A stretch of DNA of 64,000 nt, from positions 434,001 through 498,000 of the forward strand of contig NZ_SEWW01000001.1 of NCBI RefSeq assembly GCF_011090385.1, given 5' to 3'. The stretch is from Aquirufa beregesia. Its GTDB lineage: Bacteria > Bacteroidota > Bacteroidia > Cytophagales > Spirosomataceae. The first letter of the stretch is position 1. Every line of letters starts with the position of its first letter. Position numbers and translations under genes: made by a program. The notes beneath the pieces were generated by a model, which worked only from the letters and a program-made list of their open reading frames with translations, was not told the DNA's origin and did no database searches. Below are positions 1-10,188 of the stretch, piece by piece.

Positions 1-26
1 TGGTTGAACAATAACTTAAATTGATA

Positions 27-221
27 TTAAAGACCTAACATTAAGTTTACACGGTCCATATCAGATGGAGAAACTAAGGTAGCGTGAACTAAGTTACGCT
101 TCTGCTTAGTCGTTTTTTTAGTAAGGATATGGCTATGAAAAGCGTGTTTACGCTTGATTTTACCAGTTCCAGTTACTTTGAAACGTTTCTTTGCTCCAGA
201 GTTGGTTTTAATTTTTGGCAT
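27..221 (-). CDS. rpmI: 50S ribosomal protein L35
   Basis: Small basic protein of the large ribosomal subunit, 64 residues, the usual L35 length. It starts [15 protein letters not shown] and carries the family's [11 protein letters not shown] stretch and Lys/Arg-rich body. It is the last complete gene of a minus-strand thrS-infC-rpmI series. rplT (L20) would normally follow and would lie beyond the left edge of the window. The gap to infC is 86 bases with no terminator-like hairpin, consistent with co-transcription. Confidence 0.97.
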   Translation of the reverse strand: MPKIKTNSGAKKRFKVTGTGKIKRKHAFHSHILTKKTTKQKRNLVHATLVSPSDMDRVNLMLGL

Positions 222-307
222 TATTGTAAAAATTAAATTTAAAATTGGGAATGCAAAAGTATAAAAAATACCCTTTAATTCCCTGTTTTGATGAAAAAAA
301 ATTGAAA

Positions 308-868
308 TTATTTCTTGGCAGCTTTAGGAGAGAAGATAATGCTCATACGCTTACCTTCTAATTTAGGCATGTCGTCTGGTTTACCAAATTCTTCCAGGCC
401 TTTAGCGAAGTTCAATAATAACATTTCGCCACGCTCTTTGAAAACAATGGTACGTCCCACAAAATGCACATAGGCTTTTACCTTTGCACCTTCTTTTAAG
501 AAGTTAACCGCATGCTTTAATTTAAAATTAAAATCGTGCTCATCTGTATTAGGGCCGAAACGAATCTCCTTAATGACCGTTTTAGTGGCATTAGCTTTGA
601 TTTCTTTTTGCTTTTTCTTTTGATCATACTTGAACTTAGCATAATCAATGACCTTACAAACAGGAGGAACTGCATTAGGAGAGATTTCGACCAAATCTAA
701 ACTCTGAGATTCAGCAATCGCTAAGGCTTTAGAAAACTCATAAACACCTTGTTCAATATTTTCTCCTACTAATCGCACTTCTGCAACCCCTCGAATTAGG
801 TTATTGATTCTGTAAGGCTCCTCTTCTCGTTTGTTTCCTCTGTAATTGTTATTGGGGCGTAAAGCCAT
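308..868 (-). CDS. infC: Translation initiation factor IF-3
   Basis: Binds the 30S subunit, discriminates the initiator tRNA and start codon, and prevents premature 50S joining. The 186-residue protein has both IF-3 lobes: the N-lobe contains [25 protein letters not shown] and the Tyr/Lys-rich linker helix ([14 protein letters not shown]), and the C-lobe contains [14 protein letters not shown] and the conserved [13 protein letters not shown]-like strand. The start is a plain ATG (complement of 866-868) rather than the AUU used for autoregulation in enterobacteria, so that control is not evident here. It lies between thrS and rpmI, the classical order. Confidence 0.97.
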   Translation of the reverse strand: MALRPNNNYRGNKREEEPYRINNLIRGVAEVRLVGENIEQGVYEFSKALAIAESQSLDLVEISPNAVPPVCKVIDYAKFKYDQKKKQKEIKANATKTVIKEIRFGPNTDEHDFNFKLKHAVNFLKEGAKVKAYVHFVGRTIVFKERGEMLLLNFAKGLEEFGKPDDMPKLEGKRMSIIFSPKAAKK

Positions 869-985
869 AAAGTAAAATTTCGTTTAATAATTATTGTTAA
901 TTCTTGTATTCAATTCGAAAGCTATATCAATTTTAACGCATTTGCAAACAAAAGAGTTTCAAGCAATTGATATTCTCCAATAAAT

Positions 986-2926
986 CTATTTATCGTGTGT
1001 CAATTGTTGAATTTCCTCCTGAGCGATAGCCATAAATGCATCCAAAGTCATCGAGCCTAAGTCGCCTTGTCCTTTTTTACGGATACTCACCAATCCTTCT
1101 GCTTGTTCCTTATCACCCACAATGATCATGAAGGGAACTTTGGAAACTTCTGCATCACGAATTTTGCGTCCGATCTTCTCATCACGGTGATCAACGTAAC
1201 CTCTTAAATCACGCTCTTGTAAACGTAAATAGATCTCATTGGCATAATCTTCATATTTCTCTGAAATCGGCAATACAGCCAATTGATCTGGAGACAGCCA
1301 TAAAGGAAAATTCCCTGCTGTATTTTCAATCAAAATAGCCACAAAACGCTCCAAAGAACCGAAAGGGGCTCGGTGAATCATGACGGGACGGTGCTTTTGA
1401 TTATCTGAGCCAGTATATTCCAATTCAAAACGCTGAGGTAATTGATAATCCACTTGAATGGTTCCTAACTGCCATTTTCTACCTAGAGCATCACGTACCA
1501 TGAAATCCAGCTTAGGGCCATAAAATGCTGCCTCGCCATATTCCACCACATAAGGTAAACCTTTTTCTTGCGCTGATTTAATGATGGCCGCTTCCGCTTT
1601 TTCCCAATCTTCATCACGACCAATGTATTTTTCACGGTCCGTTTTATCTCTCAATGATACCTGTGCAGAAAATTCATGAAAGCCTAAAGCCTTAAAAACA
1701 TAAAGCACCAAATCAATCACCTTCATAAATTCATCTTCCACTTGATCTGGCCGACAAAATATATGGGCATCGTCCTGCGTAAAACCTCGCACACGTGTCA
1801 ATCCATGTAATTCACCCGATTGCTCATACCGATAAACCGTTCCAAACTCAGCTAATCGTAAAGGTAAATCCTTGTAAGAGCGAGGTTTGACTTTATAAAT
1901 CTCACAATGGTGAGGACAGTTCATTGGTTTCAATAGAAACTCTTCCCCTTCATCAGGTGTATGAATTGGCTGGAATGAATCTTTACCATATTTGGCATAA
2001 TGACCTGAAGTCACATACAATTCTTTACTACCAATGTGTGGAGTCACCACGGGTGAATAACCCGCGCGAACTTGGGCTCTACGTAAGAAATTCTCCAATC
2101 TCTCCCGCAAAATTGTTCCTTTAGGCAACCATAAAGGCAATCCTAGACCTACCTTTTCTGAAAATGCAAATAGCTCTAATTCCTTACCTAGTTTACGGTG
2201 GTCACGGCGTTTAGCTTCTTCTAACAAGAATAAATATTCTTCCAACTCTTTCGCTTTAGGGAAAGTAATGGCATAAATTCTAGTCATTTGCTTACGCTTC
2301 TCATCTCCACGCCAGTAAGCACCTGCTACACTTAGTAATTTGACTGATTTTATAAATCCAGTTTGAGGAATATGAGGTCCACGACATAAATCCGTGAAGT
2401 TTCCTTGTGTATAAAAGGTTATTGAACCATCTTCCAAACCTTCTAATAATTCTAATTTATATTCATCGTCTTTCTCTTGAAAATAGGCGATAGCATCAGC
2501 TTTCGCGACAGGTTTACGTAGGTACTCGCTTTTTTGACGGGCCAGTTCCAGCATTTTATCTTCAATCTGCTTAAACTGATCACTTCCAAATTCTTTATCA
2601 CCTAAATCAATGTCATAATAAAATCCATTCTCAATAGCTGGACCAATTCCAAATTTCGTACCTGGATATAAAGCCTCTAATGCTTCTGCCATTAAGTGAG
2701 CAGATGAATGCCAAAATGTCTTTTTACCTTCCGTATCATTCCAGGTTAATAATTGAACGTGCGCATCAGCTTGAATAGCGGTAGAGGCATCTACTACTTG
2801 ATCGTCTACTTTGGCTGCTAACACATTTCTTGCTAAACCTTCTGAAATTGACAACGCAACTTCCATTGGTGTTACACCTGAATTATACTCACGGATATTT
2901 CCGTCGGGAAAAGTAATTTTTATCAT
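986..2926 (-). CDS. thrS: Threonyl-tRNA synthetase
   Basis: Charges tRNA-Thr in the cytoplasm. The 646-residue, full-length protein shows the expected order: an N-terminal TGS domain (residues about 1-62), the second additional editing domain with [11 protein letters not shown] near residue 73 and DLCRGPH near 180, a class II catalytic core with the zinc-binding [11 protein letters not shown] and the motif 3 segment [12 protein letters not shown], and a C-terminal anticodon-binding domain with [17 protein letters not shown] and [10 protein letters not shown]. Zinc ligands and editing residues look intact. First gene of the thrS-infC-rpmI cluster. Confidence 0.98.
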   Translation of the reverse strand: MIKITFPDGNIREYNSGVTPMEVALSISEGLARNVLAAKVDDQVVDASTAIQADAHVQLLTWNDTEGKKTFWHSSAHLMAEALEALYPGTKFGIGPAIENGFYYDIDLGDKEFGSDQFKQIEDKMLELARQKSEYLRKPVAKADAIAYFQEKDDEYKLELLEGLEDGSITFYTQGNFTDLCRGPHIPQTGFIKSVKLLSVAGAYWRGDEKRKQMTRIYAITFPKAKELEEYLFLLEEAKRRDHRKLGKELELFAFSEKVGLGLPLWLPKGTILRERLENFLRRAQVRAGYSPVVTPHIGSKELYVTSGHYAKYGKDSFQPIHTPDEGEEFLLKPMNCPHHCEIYKVKPRSYKDLPLRLAEFGTVYRYEQSGELHGLTRVRGFTQDDAHIFCRPDQVEDEFMKVIDLVLYVFKALGFHEFSAQVSLRDKTDREKYIGRDEDWEKAEAAIIKSAQEKGLPYVVEYGEAAFYGPKLDFMVRDALGRKWQLGTIQVDYQLPQRFELEYTGSDNQKHRPVMIHRAPFGSLERFVAILIENTAGNFPLWLSPDQLAVLPISEKYEDYANEIYLRLQERDLRGYVDHRDEKIGRKIRDAEVSKVPFMIIVGDKEQAEGLVSIRKKGQGDLGSMTLDAFMAIAQEEIQQLTHDK

Positions 2927-2979
2927 TCGTACAAATTTTATGCAATTTACAAATTAAGCAGGAATATTAGGAGCGTATT

Positions 2980-4095
2980 TTAATTTTCAGAGGGCGCTGT
3001 AGCCAAACTATCATTTTGAACATGTGCAGAATCCAAATTTCGATTCATCAATCGATACTTTAAACTTTTAAACCTCGCATCGCTAGGGTATAATTGTTGT
3101 GCTGAATCCAGCAGTGCCAAACTCTTCACTCTCTCTCCCAAATAAAGCCAACAAATGGATTTAGTAAATAGGGCTTCAGGAGAATACGGACTATCGCTTG
3201 GGATTTTATCAAAAAAGGCCACAGCTTTATAGTAGTCTCGATTTTTAAAGTAAAAATTTCCTAATTCAGCAAACAAACTTGGATTAGAAGAAAAGGAAGC
3301 TAATACACTAGCATATACTTTTTCGGCCCGAGGAACTTGACGAATTTTAGCCAAAAACCTGGCCCAAAAGCGTAGTAGATGAGGATCATTGGGGAATTTC
3401 TTACGAGCAGCGAATAACTGAGCTTGATAATCCAACATAGGTACCCGATCTCCTTGGTGTTGGAAATACAATCGAGCTAAAGGAGTATCTGACAAATAAA
3501 TGCCACTGCTATCACGGACTGCTTTCATCCAAGATAAGGTATCACCCACAGATAAATTACGTAAGGTATACACATAGGCTCTGTCCTTGGGCGATAAACC
3601 TACTTTTAGACTTTTAGCCAAATAGTAATTGGCTAATTTAGTTTGGCCATTTTGTGCATATATTTCTGCCAATAAAATCCATAATCCTGGAGCAGAAAAA
3701 CCTGCTTCCTCTAATGATTTAGCATCTTTTAAGGCCTCGGTATATTCTTCTAAGTGGTAGTGAGTTTGAGCCGAAAGAAATAAAAAATCCAAATCACCCG
3801 ATTCTATTTGAAGCGCTCTTTGAATATCTTCAGAGGCCAACAAATATTTCCTTTGAGCAAAATATGCCTTAGATCTTACATAATAGAGGGTAGAAGACGG
3901 TTTATCTTCAATGATCGCACTGACGAATTGTATCACTCGCTGTGGATCTTCTCCTTTTAAAAAGGCCGATGCAGGGGGTATTTTTTCGCCTTTTGAATCT
4001 TGATTCGTCTCACAAGACATCAATAAACTGCCCAGCCCAAGCAAGGCTATCCAAGAAAAAATTAAAATCCAATATCGATTACTAGAGGATACCAC
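2980..4095 (-). CDS. TPR-repeat lipoprotein
   Basis: Probable lipoprotein of 371 residues. A hydrophobic N-terminus ends in a lipobox-like LLMSC with Cys at about residue 28, and the rest looks like a string of tetratricopeptide repeats (segments such as ALFTKSICWLYLGERVKSLALLDSAQQLYPSDARF), implying a protein-protein scaffold in the envelope. The only start that keeps the signal peptide is GTG (complement of 4093-4095); there is no in-frame ATG upstream before a stop and the next Met is inside the lipobox. Its first 34 bases overlap the end of the upstream protease-barrel gene, so translation of the two is probably coupled and the products may work together. Exact function not recognised. 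Confidence 0.8.
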   Translation of the reverse strand: MVSSSNRYWILIFSWIALLGLGSLLMSCETNQDSKGEKIPPASAFLKGEDPQRVIQFVSAIIEDKPSSTLYYVRSKAYFAQRKYLLASEDIQRALQIESGDLDFLFLSAQTHYHLEEYTEALKDAKSLEEAGFSAPGLWILLAEIYAQNGQTKLANYYLAKSLKVGLSPKDRAYVYTLRNLSVGDTLSWMKAVRDSSGIYLSDTPLARLYFQHQGDRVPMLDYQAQLFAARKKFPNDPHLLRFWARFLAKIRQVPRAEKVYASVLASFSSNPSLFAELGNFYFKNRDYYKAVAFFDKIPSDSPYSPEALFTKSICWLYLGERVKSLALLDSAQQLYPSDARFKSLKYRLMNRNLDSAHVQNDSLATAPSEN

Positions 4096-6875
4096 TCGAT
4101 TTGCTTGGTTTGAGATTTATATAAACAACGAACTCCGATTTCAAAACTTTGGGCAAAACGCATCAAGTGAAATTGGGACGACAAATCTACACCGAATGAT
4201 TGGAATGTAGTGGTAGTCGTACCATCTTTTACGATATTTTCTCCCTGTGAAGCATCAAAAAAGATGTTTCCTTTTAATCGTTTGACATACAATAATCTAC
4301 CTAAATTAAAATCCGTATTAGCTATGCGGAATTTATAATCGGCGGAAAAGGTATACAAACGATTATATAACACGGTAGTATATCCACGAGGCAAGGCTAA
4401 GGTACTAGCAAAGGTATAATTACCATTGGATTGTTGCTGATAGGCTCCCCTCAAGGAAATACTATGATGCTTGAATAAGCCAGGAACAAATCCCTTTCCT
4501 TGAGCTGACCAAATTTCCGAATTTAAATTTTGACTAAACGGAGTTCCTTGCCAGTGCAAACCAATTTGATATCCCCAAGGTGATTGCACATCCCAATAGG
4601 CTCTATTCAGTAATTTTGAATAGGAAATAGCATGAGTCATGGAAGAATACATGCCATTAAATGCCTCACTTTTGAACCGTAAGGGTAAATCGTAGCCACT
4701 AACCTGAAATAAAGAATAGGTGGATGAAATGGTTAAAAATTCTGCATAAGCTGAATGTGTTAAGTTAAATGGCAAGCGAATTCCGAGGTCTCCTTTAGTT
4801 TGCATCCAATTATCTGTACGTAAACTGTCAAAGGGTGCACGTTTATCAATATACAAACTCGTACTTCGTTGACTACTTTGAAAAGATGCATCAAATACCG
4901 GAAATAATCCTTGGTAGGAAAATCGAGTAAATTGAGTTCCAGAACGTTCATTAGGGTCATATTGATATCCTACACCCGCCTGAAATGTGTTGGTGACATT
5001 CTTAGATAACAAGCTTATTTCCAATTGATTTCCTTGGGCTGCAATGAGTGGTCCCCAGGAATACACATTGAAAATATTCCATTTGGAATATTTTTGACTC
5101 GAGTAATTAGGTCTTGCTTCTTGTAAAATACGTGTAGGCTTTGTCTGAACAACCATAGGACTCCATGCCTCATTGCTTAATTTTTTTTGCATAATGGCAT
5201 CTCCTGTAGCACGATAAGCTTGATATATTATCTTATCATTGGCTACTACTTGAGCGGAATAAGCACCAAAATGGGCATGGGTGATCACTTGTTGCTGTTT
5301 GGTTTTTACATTGATTCGAACAATCTGATCAATTCCATCAATGGGCTGATTGAAATAAACAAAATCACCTAGTAAATAAGGCGCCCCTACATTATTACTA
5401 CCTAAGTTAAACTCATGAATCAAGTTAAATCGCTCTAAATCCATCACTCGAATGGATTTTTGATGCTGGTATTTCAGCACATAAACTAATCTATTTTGAT
5501 CTGCTAATCGAGCATGCAGCACTTGTTCTCCAGGAGAAATACCCATTTTTTTTATCAACTGTCTAGTCTCTACATCAAGCAACAACAAATGAGATGAACC
5601 ATCATTATTCTGAACTAGGGTTAGAACTTGAGTACCATCCTGACTAATGGATGGATTTATCCATTTTTCATCTCCATCCCAAAAAGACTTTTCCTTTGTT
5701 TCTAGGTTAAAAAAGACCAAACGTGTTCCTTGTTTTTGCCCCCAGCGCATATCATACTTGATTTCAGACCAAACCACCCATTTTTCAGATGCCGAAAGCA
5801 TATTCATTTCTGAAATTGGACCTAATTTGGTTAATTCCTTTTCCTGCCCTTGAGTAACTTCTACTAATACAGGAATCGTAGAAAATCCAGATTTAATAGC
5901 TACGAAAGTATTTTCTGATATCCAACATGGATATTCATAGGGAGTATAGCCATGAGAAACCTTGGGACTGATTTGTTCTGAATAATCTGAGCTAGCTAAT
6001 TGCCTCAATTGGATAGAATCTCTCAATTCTTGTAAAGCCAAATGACTTAATTGATCAATGCTTAGACCTGTTCGATCTTTTAGAACAGATGAAAAGGCAA
6101 AAGGATAGGGTCGCTGTAATGCTTTTTGCCAGATTTGACCAATGGCTAATTCTCCCTGCTTTTGACGAATATATTGACTCAAATACTGACCAAAAACATA
6201 ATGATTAGGCACCAATTGTCGGAATGATTTTCCCATCATTTTACCATAGGAAGGAATACCATATTCCATTAAATAAGCTTGTAAAGGCAAATAGAACTCG
6301 GGAATTTTACTTCGGCCTATAGGATTCAATCTGGTTTCGGTCTCTACCGCATCTCCTTCCCACAACCAGTTTGGGATGATTAAATTAGAATATAATGCTT
6401 GTCCATTACTTCCCCAAAGACTTCTAAATACCTTGGCTAAACCTTGTCGCCCCAATTCATTTTGAAACATATGCCTAGTTTCATGACTCACGAGCATTTC
6501 CAGCCATTCATTGGTTCCTACTAAAGCTGGATTTTGAGTGGGAATCGTAAAAAATTCAGCCCTTGGTGCGTTTAGACTAACAAAACCGTTGGAATAAATG
6601 CCTTTGTTTTGTAATACAATTTTCCATGGATGAAGTTTACTAGGTATAGTTTGTCCAACTTGAGGGACATGTTTTTCCAAATAATATGCAGTTAATTGTG
6701 CCAAACTATCGGCATCTTCGGGATAGATAATTTGTATGGCTTGATTGGGGACCTGTAGTCGTTTCCAGCGAACAGAAGCTGGGTTTTGATCTAATAACGA
6801 ATAATTAAGTTGCCCCATTAGCCAAGGCGACAAACCTATAAACCACAAGAATAAGACGAATTTCTTTACAGCCAT
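4062..6875 (-). CDS. Secreted zinc-metalloprotease-like / beta-propeller / outer-membrane barrel protein
   Basis: 937 residues with a signal peptide (MAVKKFVLFLWFIGLSPWLMGQ). An HExxH motif, HETRH, lies at residues 131-135, followed about 38 residues later by WEGDAVETE, which could supply the third zinc ligand as in gluzincin-type peptidases. The middle (about 300-590) has repeated TolB/WD40-like strands (for example SISQDGTQVLTLV), suggesting a beta-propeller. The C-terminal third is rich in alternating aromatic strands and ends in Phe (VIDIGF), as expected of an outer-membrane barrel. The start overlaps the end of the aldehyde dehydrogenase gene by 10 bases; its own end overlaps the TPR lipoprotein. 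I infer a surface or periplasmic protease anchored by a barrel; the substrate is unknown. Confidence 0.7.
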   Translation of the reverse strand: MAVKKFVLFLWFIGLSPWLMGQLNYSLLDQNPASVRWKRLQVPNQAIQIIYPEDADSLAQLTAYYLEKHVPQVGQTIPSKLHPWKIVLQNKGIYSNGFVSLNAPRAEFFTIPTQNPALVGTNEWLEMLVSHETRHMFQNELGRQGLAKVFRSLWGSNGQALYSNLIIPNWLWEGDAVETETRLNPIGRSKIPEFYLPLQAYLMEYGIPSYGKMMGKSFRQLVPNHYVFGQYLSQYIRQKQGELAIGQIWQKALQRPYPFAFSSVLKDRTGLSIDQLSHLALQELRDSIQLRQLASSDYSEQISPKVSHGYTPYEYPCWISENTFVAIKSGFSTIPVLVEVTQGQEKELTKLGPISEMNMLSASEKWVVWSEIKYDMRWGQKQGTRLVFFNLETKEKSFWDGDEKWINPSISQDGTQVLTLVQNNDGSSHLLLLDVETRQLIKKMGISPGEQVLHARLADQNRLVYVLKYQHQKSIRVMDLERFNLIHEFNLGSNNVGAPYLLGDFVYFNQPIDGIDQIVRINVKTKQQQVITHAHFGAYSAQVVANDKIIYQAYRATGDAIMQKKLSNEAWSPMVVQTKPTRILQEARPNYSSQKYSKWNIFNVYSWGPLIAAQGNQLEISLLSKNVTNTFQAGVGYQYDPNERSGTQFTRFSYQGLFPVFDASFQSSQRSTSLYIDKRAPFDSLRTDNWMQTKGDLGIRLPFNLTHSAYAEFLTISSTYSLFQVSGYDLPLRFKSEAFNGMYSSMTHAISYSKLLNRAYWDVQSPWGYQIGLHWQGTPFSQNLNSEIWSAQGKGFVPGLFKHHSISLRGAYQQQSNGNYTFASTLALPRGYTTVLYNRLYTFSADYKFRIANTDFNLGRLLYVKRLKGNIFFDASQGENIVKDGTTTTTFQSFGVDLSSQFHLMRFAQSFEIGVRCLYKSQTKQIEWYPLVIDIGF

Positions 6876-8281
6876 TTTAAAATAAAATCAAGCATCCAAC
6901 GAACTTTAACGTGGTAAGGGGGATATAACATTTTCATCATCCGGCTATGTTGGATTAACACTGATTTTTGATTAGAAAACTCGATAAAACCGTATTTGCC
7001 TCCTGTTTTACCAATTCCTGAGTTGTTAACCCCACCAAAAGGTAGCTCACCATGACCGTAATGGATTAAGCAATCATTCACCACCACGCCGCCTGAGCTC
7101 GTATTTTTTAATATATGCTGCGTAAACTCTTCGTTTTCTGAAAATATATAAAGAGCCAAAGGCTTTTCTTCCTTCGCTAATTGATCGATGATCTGTTGCT
7201 CATCTTTGTATACTAAAATGGGTAGAATAGGGCCGAAAATTTCCTCTTGCATGATTTTCATATCATGATGGCAATTGGTCAAAACGGTAGGGGCAATGAA
7301 ACAATCTTGTTCATCTGTTTCTCCACCAAATAATACATTGGCCCCATGTAATTTAGCGTCTTCTAGTAAACTAAGGATCCGACTAAAATGTCGAGAATTG
7401 ACAATTCTAGCATAATCTTTACTTTGTTGAACCCCTTTTTTATCAGAATTATAAAAACGATTCACCGCCTTTTCTAAAGCTTCTAAAAAGGAGAAATAAT
7501 GCTTCTCGTGCACATACACATAATCTGGGGCAATGCAAGTTTGACCATTATTTAAAAATTTACCCCAAGCTATTTTTTGGGCTGAAGCATCAATGTCCGC
7601 CTGAGGACCAATAATGGCAGGAGATTTGCCTCCCAACTCTAAGGTCACGGAAGTCAGATGTTCAGCTGCGGCTTTCATGACCAATTTCCCAATTAAAGGA
7701 CTGCCTGTAAAGAAAATATGATCAAATTTTTGTTCTAATAAATAGGTAGAAACGGATGCATCACCTTCAAAAACAGCCACTTCACTTCGATCAAACAAGG
7801 CGGTAATCATCTTTTTAATAAAAGAAGAGGTGGCTGGACTTAGTTCTGAGGGCTTTAACATAACTGCATTTCCAGCAGCAATGGCTAAAAGTAAAGGACA
7901 GATAGCTAAATTAAATGGGTAATTCCAAGGAGCAATGATTAAGCACATACCTTTGGCTTCCATTTGGACATACCCTTGAGTACCTAAAAGTAGGAGTGGA
8001 GTATCTACTTTTTGAGGTTTCATCCAGGATTTCAAATGACTACATATATGGTCTATTTCTCTTTTAACCCCTAATAGCTCCGCCAGAATAACCTCGGATG
8101 ATGGTTTTTTAAAATCATCATATAGTGCATCAAACAATTCCTTCTTATGAGAAATCATGTATTTTTCAATGGACTTCAATTTCTCAATACGTTCCTTGTG
8201 AGTCGTGTTTTTAAGACGTGACAAAGACGATTTTTGAACCCAAAATACGTCTGCTATTTGATCTTCAATCGGTGAAACCAT
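6866..8281 (-). CDS. Aldehyde dehydrogenase (NAD(P)+-dependent, class 3-like)
   Basis: Oxidises aldehydes to carboxylates. The 471-residue protein has the ALDH motifs: PWNYPFNL near the cofactor site, FTGSPLIGK in the Rossmann fold, the general base in TLELGGKSP, the catalytic Cys in NNGQTCIAPDYV, and EIFGPILPI. Length, the absence of an N-terminal extension and the hydrophobic C-terminus (VRWMLDFILKWL) match class 3/fatty-aldehyde dehydrogenases, which can be membrane-associated. It starts five bases after the unknown gene at 8287 and overlaps the next gene by 10 bases, so it is in one transcription unit with its neighbours. The natural aldehyde is not evident. Confidence 0.93.
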   Translation of the reverse strand: MVSPIEDQIADVFWVQKSSLSRLKNTTHKERIEKLKSIEKYMISHKKELFDALYDDFKKPSSEVILAELLGVKREIDHICSHLKSWMKPQKVDTPLLLLGTQGYVQMEAKGMCLIIAPWNYPFNLAICPLLLAIAAGNAVMLKPSELSPATSSFIKKMITALFDRSEVAVFEGDASVSTYLLEQKFDHIFFTGSPLIGKLVMKAAAEHLTSVTLELGGKSPAIIGPQADIDASAQKIAWGKFLNNGQTCIAPDYVYVHEKHYFSFLEALEKAVNRFYNSDKKGVQQSKDYARIVNSRHFSRILSLLEDAKLHGANVLFGGETDEQDCFIAPTVLTNCHHDMKIMQEEIFGPILPILVYKDEQQIIDQLAKEEKPLALYIFSENEEFTQHILKNTSSGGVVVNDCLIHYGHGELPFGGVNNSGIGKTGGKYGFIEFSNQKSVLIQHSRMMKMLYPPYHVKVRWMLDFILKWL

Positions 8282-8286
8282 GGCCT

Positions 8287-9042
8287 TTAAGACTTAAATA
8301 TTTCTCTTAAACTATTTTCTAAACCATCAAAATACCGGTTATTTCCAGCGGGTTTTCTCAAGGAGTCACCTGCCACATACCACAATCCATCTCCAGGATA
8401 TACCGCAAAAGAATGGATACTTTTTAATTCTTCTTTAGCTTTATCAGCTTGAAAATCAGCAATATAAACAGTATTCATTAAAGCTTGCAAACGATCCCAA
8501 TCCGAAATCGTTTTTAACACAGAGCCTGATTCCTGATAGGTGAAGTTTAAATTTTCAAATGACAATTCACCCTCAATCCGGACCCATTCATCCAATTCGT
8601 TCTTAAACTGAAATCCTAAAAATAAGGGTAATTCTCTCCCAGCAGTCTCAAAAATGGATTGAATGAATTCTTGAATTAAATTTTCTTCGATTTCCAACAT
8701 TCTAGGCACTTTGGTCGTAGAATTAGGATATTCTAACATAATAAAGGGTTCCTCGTCACGAGGCTTACAAGATCCGGATTTATAGGTATCAAATCTGGCT
8801 GCTAGCCTTTGTTGCCAGGCAGATGAAATACTTCCTTTCCAAATCCAAGATTCATCCGTAGGTAAGCCTTCCGCAATTAATTCTTCTTTTGAAAAATCTT
8901 CCCGGTCGGTATATTGAATTTCTACTTCCAAAGAGGCTTCTGGAGTACCAAATCCAATAAATCGAATGAGTGATTCAAAATGGTAAGGAGCTGGAACGTT
9001 ATTAGCACTCTCATAAAATAAATTAAAATTTGTCATGGGCAT
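8287..9042 (-). CDS. Conserved-looking hypothetical protein next to menE
   Basis: 251 residues, no signal peptide or membrane segment, acidic, with aromatic-rich segments (ESWIWKGSISSAWQQRL; GDGLWYVAGDSLRK). I recognise no family or catalytic motif. Two in-frame ATGs exist, at 9042 and 9036; the second gives a protein beginning MTNFNLFYESA and is equally plausible. The gene overlaps the end of menE by up to 20 bases and is followed after four bases by the aldehyde dehydrogenase, so it is very likely co-transcribed. A role in menaquinone synthesis is only a guess from position. Confidence 0.75.
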   Translation of the reverse strand: MPMTNFNLFYESANNVPAPYHFESLIRFIGFGTPEASLEVEIQYTDREDFSKEELIAEGLPTDESWIWKGSISSAWQQRLAARFDTYKSGSCKPRDEEPFIMLEYPNSTTKVPRMLEIEENLIQEFIQSIFETAGRELPLFLGFQFKNELDEWVRIEGELSFENLNFTYQESGSVLKTISDWDRLQALMNTVYIADFQADKAKEELKSIHSFAVYPGDGLWYVAGDSLRKPAGNNRYFDGLENSLREIFKS

Positions 9043-10105
9043 GAGATTCTTTGGATGAAGATTGAAGATACAAAGCTACCGTTTTCAGGCTATCCAATTT
9101 ACCATTTGAATTAAATAAGAATTTTGGCAGGCAAATAATCGACTTAGGGATTTGTTTTGAAGACAAATGCTGTAATAAATAGTGTTTTAAATGATCCCCA
9201 AAATCAATTTGCTCTGAAGATTCTATAAATAAAACCGCTTTTTGTCCGTATAGTTCATCAGGAATACCTGCTACAAAGGAAAGGCTTGAAATACCCTTTT
9301 CTAGAAAATATGCTTGTATGTATTTTTCAATTTGACTAGGTATTAATTTCATTCCACCTGAATTAATGACAAAATCTTTTCTTCCCAAAATTCGGAATCG
9401 TTGATCCTCATTTAATTCGGCTAAATCGTTGGTTTCTATCCAGCTGTGATTAGTCACTTGGGATCGAACACAAATACACGCATCTTCATTCAGCTTTACT
9501 TCAACCCCCGGAAGAGGATGTAGGAAATCATCCGCTTCTAATGATATGGGGCGATAAGCTATATGTGACACAGTTTCCGTCATGCCATAAGTTAAAAAAA
9601 TAGGGAAATCTTGTTTCTGGGCAAGATTTTCAATCTCAACAGATATAGCCGCTCCACCAACCAAAACACCTTTTGCTCCTTTAAATGGAGCTAACAATGA
9701 CTCCTGTTGTAGTATATATTGTAACTGAGGAGGAACTAGGGAAGTCATCCGGATGGGTATTTCCTGGGGAATTTCAGGCTGATTACTGGGTTCCACAATA
9801 ATGAGTTGTAAATCCCATACCAAGGCTCTCACCACAACCATCACACCTCCAATAAACTTGACCGGTAAACATAATAAAGCGCCATCTCCAGCCTCCAATC
9901 CAAGCCATTCACCTGTTAACTGGGCTGAATGCATCATTTGTTTCCGATGAATACGAATGGCCTTGGGCTGACCTGTAGAACCAGAAGTATGGAAGTTAAA
10001 CCATTCATTTCCTGCGTTCCAAGATTGACAAAATTCAATCACCTCTGCTTCAAAAGCCGTAGAAGGAATAGGGAACACATTTGACTTTGGAGAAATTACC
10101 AGCAT
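9023..10105 (-). CDS. menE: o-Succinylbenzoate-CoA ligase (short MenE-type AMP-binding enzyme)
   Basis: ANL-superfamily adenylating enzyme that would convert o-succinylbenzoate to its CoA ester in menaquinone synthesis. It has the AMP-binding P-loop-like FHTSGSTGQPKAI, the adenine/substrate motif FLTYGMTETVSHI, the hinge-region RILGRKDFVINSGGMKLIP and a C-terminal NSNGKLD lysine. At 360 residues it is much shorter than typical MenE (about 450-500), with the N-terminal subdomain reduced; short forms are common in Bacteroidota. menB lies 0.5 kb away on the opposite strand, which supports the assignment over other acyl-CoA ligases. Confidence 0.85.
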   Translation of the reverse strand: MLVISPKSNVFPIPSTAFEAEVIEFCQSWNAGNEWFNFHTSGSTGQPKAIRIHRKQMMHSAQLTGEWLGLEAGDGALLCLPVKFIGGVMVVVRALVWDLQLIIVEPSNQPEIPQEIPIRMTSLVPPQLQYILQQESLLAPFKGAKGVLVGGAAISVEIENLAQKQDFPIFLTYGMTETVSHIAYRPISLEADDFLHPLPGVEVKLNEDACICVRSQVTNHSWIETNDLAELNEDQRFRILGRKDFVINSGGMKLIPSQIEKYIQAYFLEKGISSLSFVAGIPDELYGQKAVLFIESSEQIDFGDHLKHYLLQHLSSKQIPKSIICLPKFLFNSNGKLDSLKTVALYLQSSSKESHAHDKF

Positions 10106-10188
10106 ATAATCAATGAATCATTCCAAAATTAACCAAACATTCTCTAATTTTGAGGGTTACAGCTAGGATTTACCTTAATTAATTGAGC

